In this document: in pieces, positions 13,057 through 15,173 of the stretch
How positions within the stretch are numbered: position 1 is the first letter of the stretch
How the letters are laid out: each line of letters starts with the position of its first letter
DNA from: Candidatus Opitulatrix cubana
GTDB lineage: Bacteria > Actinomycetota > Actinomycetes > Actinomycetales > Bifidobacteriaceae
DNA length: 15,173 nt
Assembly: GCA_031283665.1 (NCBI GenBank)
Contig: JAITBJ010000079.1
Location: forward strand, 1-15,173
Direction of reading: 5' to 3'
Translations under genes and position numbers: made by a program
Notes under the pieces: model-generated
The model's input: only the letters and a program-made list of their open reading frames with translations
Database searches by the model: none
Told to the model about the DNA's origin: nothing

Positions 13057-14127
13057 ATGTCAAATAGTATAACATCAAATAAAGAAGAATCACTAAAGGC
13101 GGCAATAGATCATATTAATAAACAGTTTGGTGAGGGGTCACTAATGAAATTAGGAGACAGACAAGTTCGTAATATAGAAACTATTTCCACAGGTTCTATA
13201 GCAGTAGACTTAGCACTAGGTGTTGGTGGAATACCAAAAGGACGAGTGGTGGAAATATACGGTCCTGAATCTTCGGGAAAGACTACCCTTGCACTGCATT
13301 GCGTGGCTCAATGTCAAAAAGCAGGCGGCACAGCAGCATTTATAGATGCCGAGCATGCGTTAGATAAAGATTATGCAGCGCGGTTAGGCGTAAATTGCAG
13401 CGAGCTTTTAGTTTCGCAGCCTGACACCGGTGAGCAAGCATTAGAAATTGCAGACACTCTTGTCAGAAGCAACTCTATAGATTTAGTGATAATAGACTCT
13501 GTAGCTGCTCTAACGCCTAAAGCTGAAATAGATGGCGAAATGGGAGACAATCATATAGGTTTGCAAGCTCGACTTATGAGTCAAGCACTCCGCAAAATGA
13601 CAGCAGCTTTGAACTTTTCAGGAACCACAGCTATATTTATAAATCAGCTAAGAGATAAAATAGGTGTGATGTTTGGATCTCCTGAAACCACAACAGGCGG
13701 TAAAGCACTAAAGTTTTATTCAACAATCAGAATAGATATAAGAAGAATAGGAGCTATCAAAGAAGGCGAAAAAACAGTTGGAAATAAAACTGCTGTGAAA
13801 GTGGTAAAAAATAAAGTAGCACCCCCTTTTCAAAGAGTGGAATTTGAAATAATTTATGGCTACGGTATATCAAACGAAAGCTCAATAATAGATTTAGCAT
13901 CTGATTTAGGCATTATTGAAAAAAGCGGCACATGGTATACATATAACGGCTCTCAATTAGGTCAGGGAAAAGTGCAAGCTAGAAAGCTTTTAGAGGAGCA
14001 CCCTGAATTAGCATCTGAAATTGAGAAAAAAATCAGAGCATCTCTTTCTCCCGATGCAGATGCAAATCAAAATGCAGATAATTTAGATGCAGCAGTTTCA
14101 CAAAAAGTAGCTTCTAAAAAGAAGTAA
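13057..14127 (+). CDS. recA: Recombinase RecA
   Basis: RecA forms ATP-bound filaments on single-stranded DNA, carries out strand exchange and stimulates LexA cleavage. The 356-residue protein is complete: an N-terminal polymerisation helix (residues about 5-33), Walker A GPESSGKT (69-76), Walker B LVIIDSVAAL (143-152), loop L1 with EMGDNHIGLQARLMSQALRK around 161-180, loop L2 with FGSPETTTGGKALKFY (206-221), and the C-terminal domain. The tail ends in KKK instead of the acidic run of E. coli RecA. recX, the usual downstream modulator in many actinobacteria, is missing: miaB begins 27 bases after the stop from its own promoter. Confidence 0.99.
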   Translation: MSNSITSNKEESLKAAIDHINKQFGEGSLMKLGDRQVRNIETISTGSIAVDLALGVGGIPKGRVVEIYGPESSGKTTLALHCVAQCQKAGGTAAFIDAEHALDKDYAARLGVNCSELLVSQPDTGEQALEIADTLVRSNSIDLVIIDSVAALTPKAEIDGEMGDNHIGLQARLMSQALRKMTAALNFSGTTAIFINQLRDKIGVMFGSPETTTGGKALKFYSTIRIDIRRIGAIKEGEKTVGNKTAVKVVKNKVAPPFQRVEFEIIYGYGISNESSIIDLASDLGIIEKSGTWYTYNGSQLGQGKVQARKLLEEHPELASEIEKKIRASLSPDADANQNADNLDAAVSQKVASKKK

Positions 14128-14138
14128 TCTAACTCTGG

Positions 14139-14147
14139 TGATAAACT
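14139..14147 (+). promoter_or_regulatory. Leaderless extended -10 promoter of miaB
   Basis: TGA-TAAACT is followed by 7 bases (GTAATAT) and the GTG at 14155, with no ribosome site. It lies just after the recA stop (14125-14127), so miaB can be transcribed separately from recA. Confidence 0.58.
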
Positions 14148-14154
14148 GTAATAT

Positions 14155-15173
14155 GTGAAAACATACTATATCAAAACGCTCGGATGCCAGATGAACGAGC
14201 ACGATTCCCAGCGTATTGCAGGTATGTTAGAGTCTTTAGATTTCAAACCATCCGAGCGTTTAAATGATTTTAAAGATGTAAACGCTGATATTGTAGTGAT
14301 AAACACTTGTGCTGTGAGGCAAAACGCAGCCACCCGGCTCTATGGCAATTTAGGGATGCTCAAAAAGAGCAAACTAAAATCAAAAAAAATGATTATAGCA
14401 GTTGGTGGCTGCTTAGCTCAGCTTGATAGAGAAACCATTATCAAAAAAGCTCCTTGGGTGGACATAGTTTTTGGCACAAATAATTTGCAAAGCTTGCCGC
14501 ATCTAATAAAAAGAGTAGAAAATAATGAGAAAAACGCAGTAGAAATTGCAGAGCATTTAGAAGTCTTTCCGTCAAGCTTGCCTACACATATAGCAAATCC
14601 TTATTCTGCATATGTCACAATTTCTGCAGGCTGTGATGAGAATTGCACATTTTGCATAGTGCCTCAGCTAAGAGGCCGCGAACAGGATAGAGACCCTGCT
14701 GACATTATTTCAGAAATTCAAGCGCTAATCCAAAACGGATATAAAGAAATCACGCTTCTTGGTCAAAATGTAAACTCTTATGGAAAAAAATTGCGTGATG
14801 AAAATGGAAAGCCTTATAGATTTGCTAATCTTTTGCAAGATGTAGCGAAAATTAACGGGCTAAAACGCCTTCGATATATGTCCCCTCATCCTGCAAGTTT
14901 TGAGGATAATGTGATAGATGCTATGCAAGCTCATCCAAATATAATGCCGTCAATTCACCTGCCTCTCCAAAGCGGTTCTAACAAAGTGCTCCGTGATATG
15001 AAGCGGTCATATAAAATTTCTCACTACAAAAAGATAATTGAAAAACTCAAAAACTCTATTCCAGATATTGAAATAACTACAGACATAATAGTAGGATTTC
15101 CTACAGAAACCGATGAGGATTTTGAAGAGACTTTGAATATAATTAGAGATGTTGAATTTTTGTCTGCTTACAC
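14155..15173 (+). CDS. miaB: tRNA-2-methylthio-N6-dimethylallyladenosine synthase MiaB (3' end outside window)
   Basis: MiaB is a radical-SAM methylthiotransferase that adds the 2-methylthio group to i6A37 of tRNAs reading UNN codons. The frame is open from GTG at 14155 to the window edge (339 codons). An N-terminal UPF0004 domain holds the three ligands of the auxiliary cluster, Cys11 (LGCQMN), Cys52 (NTCAVR) and Cys86 (GGCLAQ). The radical-SAM cluster motif CDENCTFC follows (Cys160, Cys164, Cys167). LGQNVNSYG and the substrate-binding region with HLPLQSGSN also match. The ATG two bases upstream is out of frame, followed at once by a stop, so GTG is the start. The C-terminal TRAM domain is not in the window. 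MiaA, which makes the substrate, should lie elsewhere; it often neighbours miaB. Confidence 0.96.
   Translation, partial: MKTYYIKTLGCQMNEHDSQRIAGMLESLDFKPSERLNDFKDVNADIVVINTCAVRQNAATRLYGNLGMLKKSKLKSKKMIIAVGGCLAQLDRETIIKKAPWVDIVFGTNNLQSLPHLIKRVENNEKNAVEIAEHLEVFPSSLPTHIANPYSAYVTISAGCDENCTFCIVPQLRGREQDRDPADIISEIQALIQNGYKEITLLGQNVNSYGKKLRDENGKPYRFANLLQDVAKINGLKRLRYMSPHPASFEDNVIDAMQAHPNIMPSIHLPLQSGSNKVLRDMKRSYKISHYKKIIEKLKNSIPDIEITTDIIVGFPTETDEDFEETLNIIRDVEFLSAY

Noticed and set aside
1..15173. CRISPR array, IS element, tRNA or phage genes
   Set aside because: No repeat-spacer pattern, transposase frame, terminal inverted repeats, cloverleaf sequence or phage structural gene was seen by eye; a covariance-model scan was not possible.

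Overview
The window is an AT-rich, gene-dense bacterial chromosome segment, mostly housekeeping. The best reading is a low-GC member of the Actinomycetota (actinobacteria). The evidence is: a FtsB/DivIC-type gene followed by a DUF501 gene, an arrangement typical of that phylum; an AspRS with the actinobacterial C-terminal style (SGGGYDP near the end); an RF2 gene with no programmed frameshift; and many genes that appear to be read from leaderless mRNAs behind a TANNNT -10 element. Low GC and very short intergenic gaps suggest a reduced or host-associated genome. A relative of the bifidobacteria is possible, but that is only an inference.

Positions 1-8091 hold eight genes on the minus strand, read right to left: aspS, rarA, a phosphohexomutase/phosphopentomutase, deoC, an unknown single-pass membrane protein, an ammonium-transporter homologue, ftsB/divIC and the 5' part of a DUF501 gene. 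They form about three transcription units. aspS-rarA starts at a leaderless promoter near 8100. The mutase, deoC and membrane-protein unit starts at an extended -10 near 4930, with a perfect tandem repeat in its leader. amt-ftsB-DUF501 starts at a leaderless promoter near 1730. DeoC and the mutase together make a deoxynucleoside/pentose-phosphate salvage step.

Positions 8141-10575 run on the plus strand. They encode a LicD-like nucleotidyltransferase fused to a methyltransferase (probable surface-glycan decoration), a 67-residue coiled-coil protein, and a YhhQ-family queuosine-precursor transporter. prfB (RF2) converges from the right and shares an AT-only palindrome with the end of yhhQ.

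Positions 11704-15173 are plus-strand. They hold an unknown secreted, single-pass membrane protein with a predicted beta-rich ectodomain and a cytoplasmic tail, then recA, then the 5' part of miaB. The recX gene usual between recA and miaB in many actinobacteria is absent here.

No CRISPR array, IS element, tRNA, rRNA or phage gene was seen, and no gap exceeds about 110 bases. The most notable signals are the Amt homologue that has lost key pore residues, the repeated leaderless promoter pattern (including two overlapping divergent promoters), the tandem repeat in the mutase leader, and the LicD-methyltransferase fusion.
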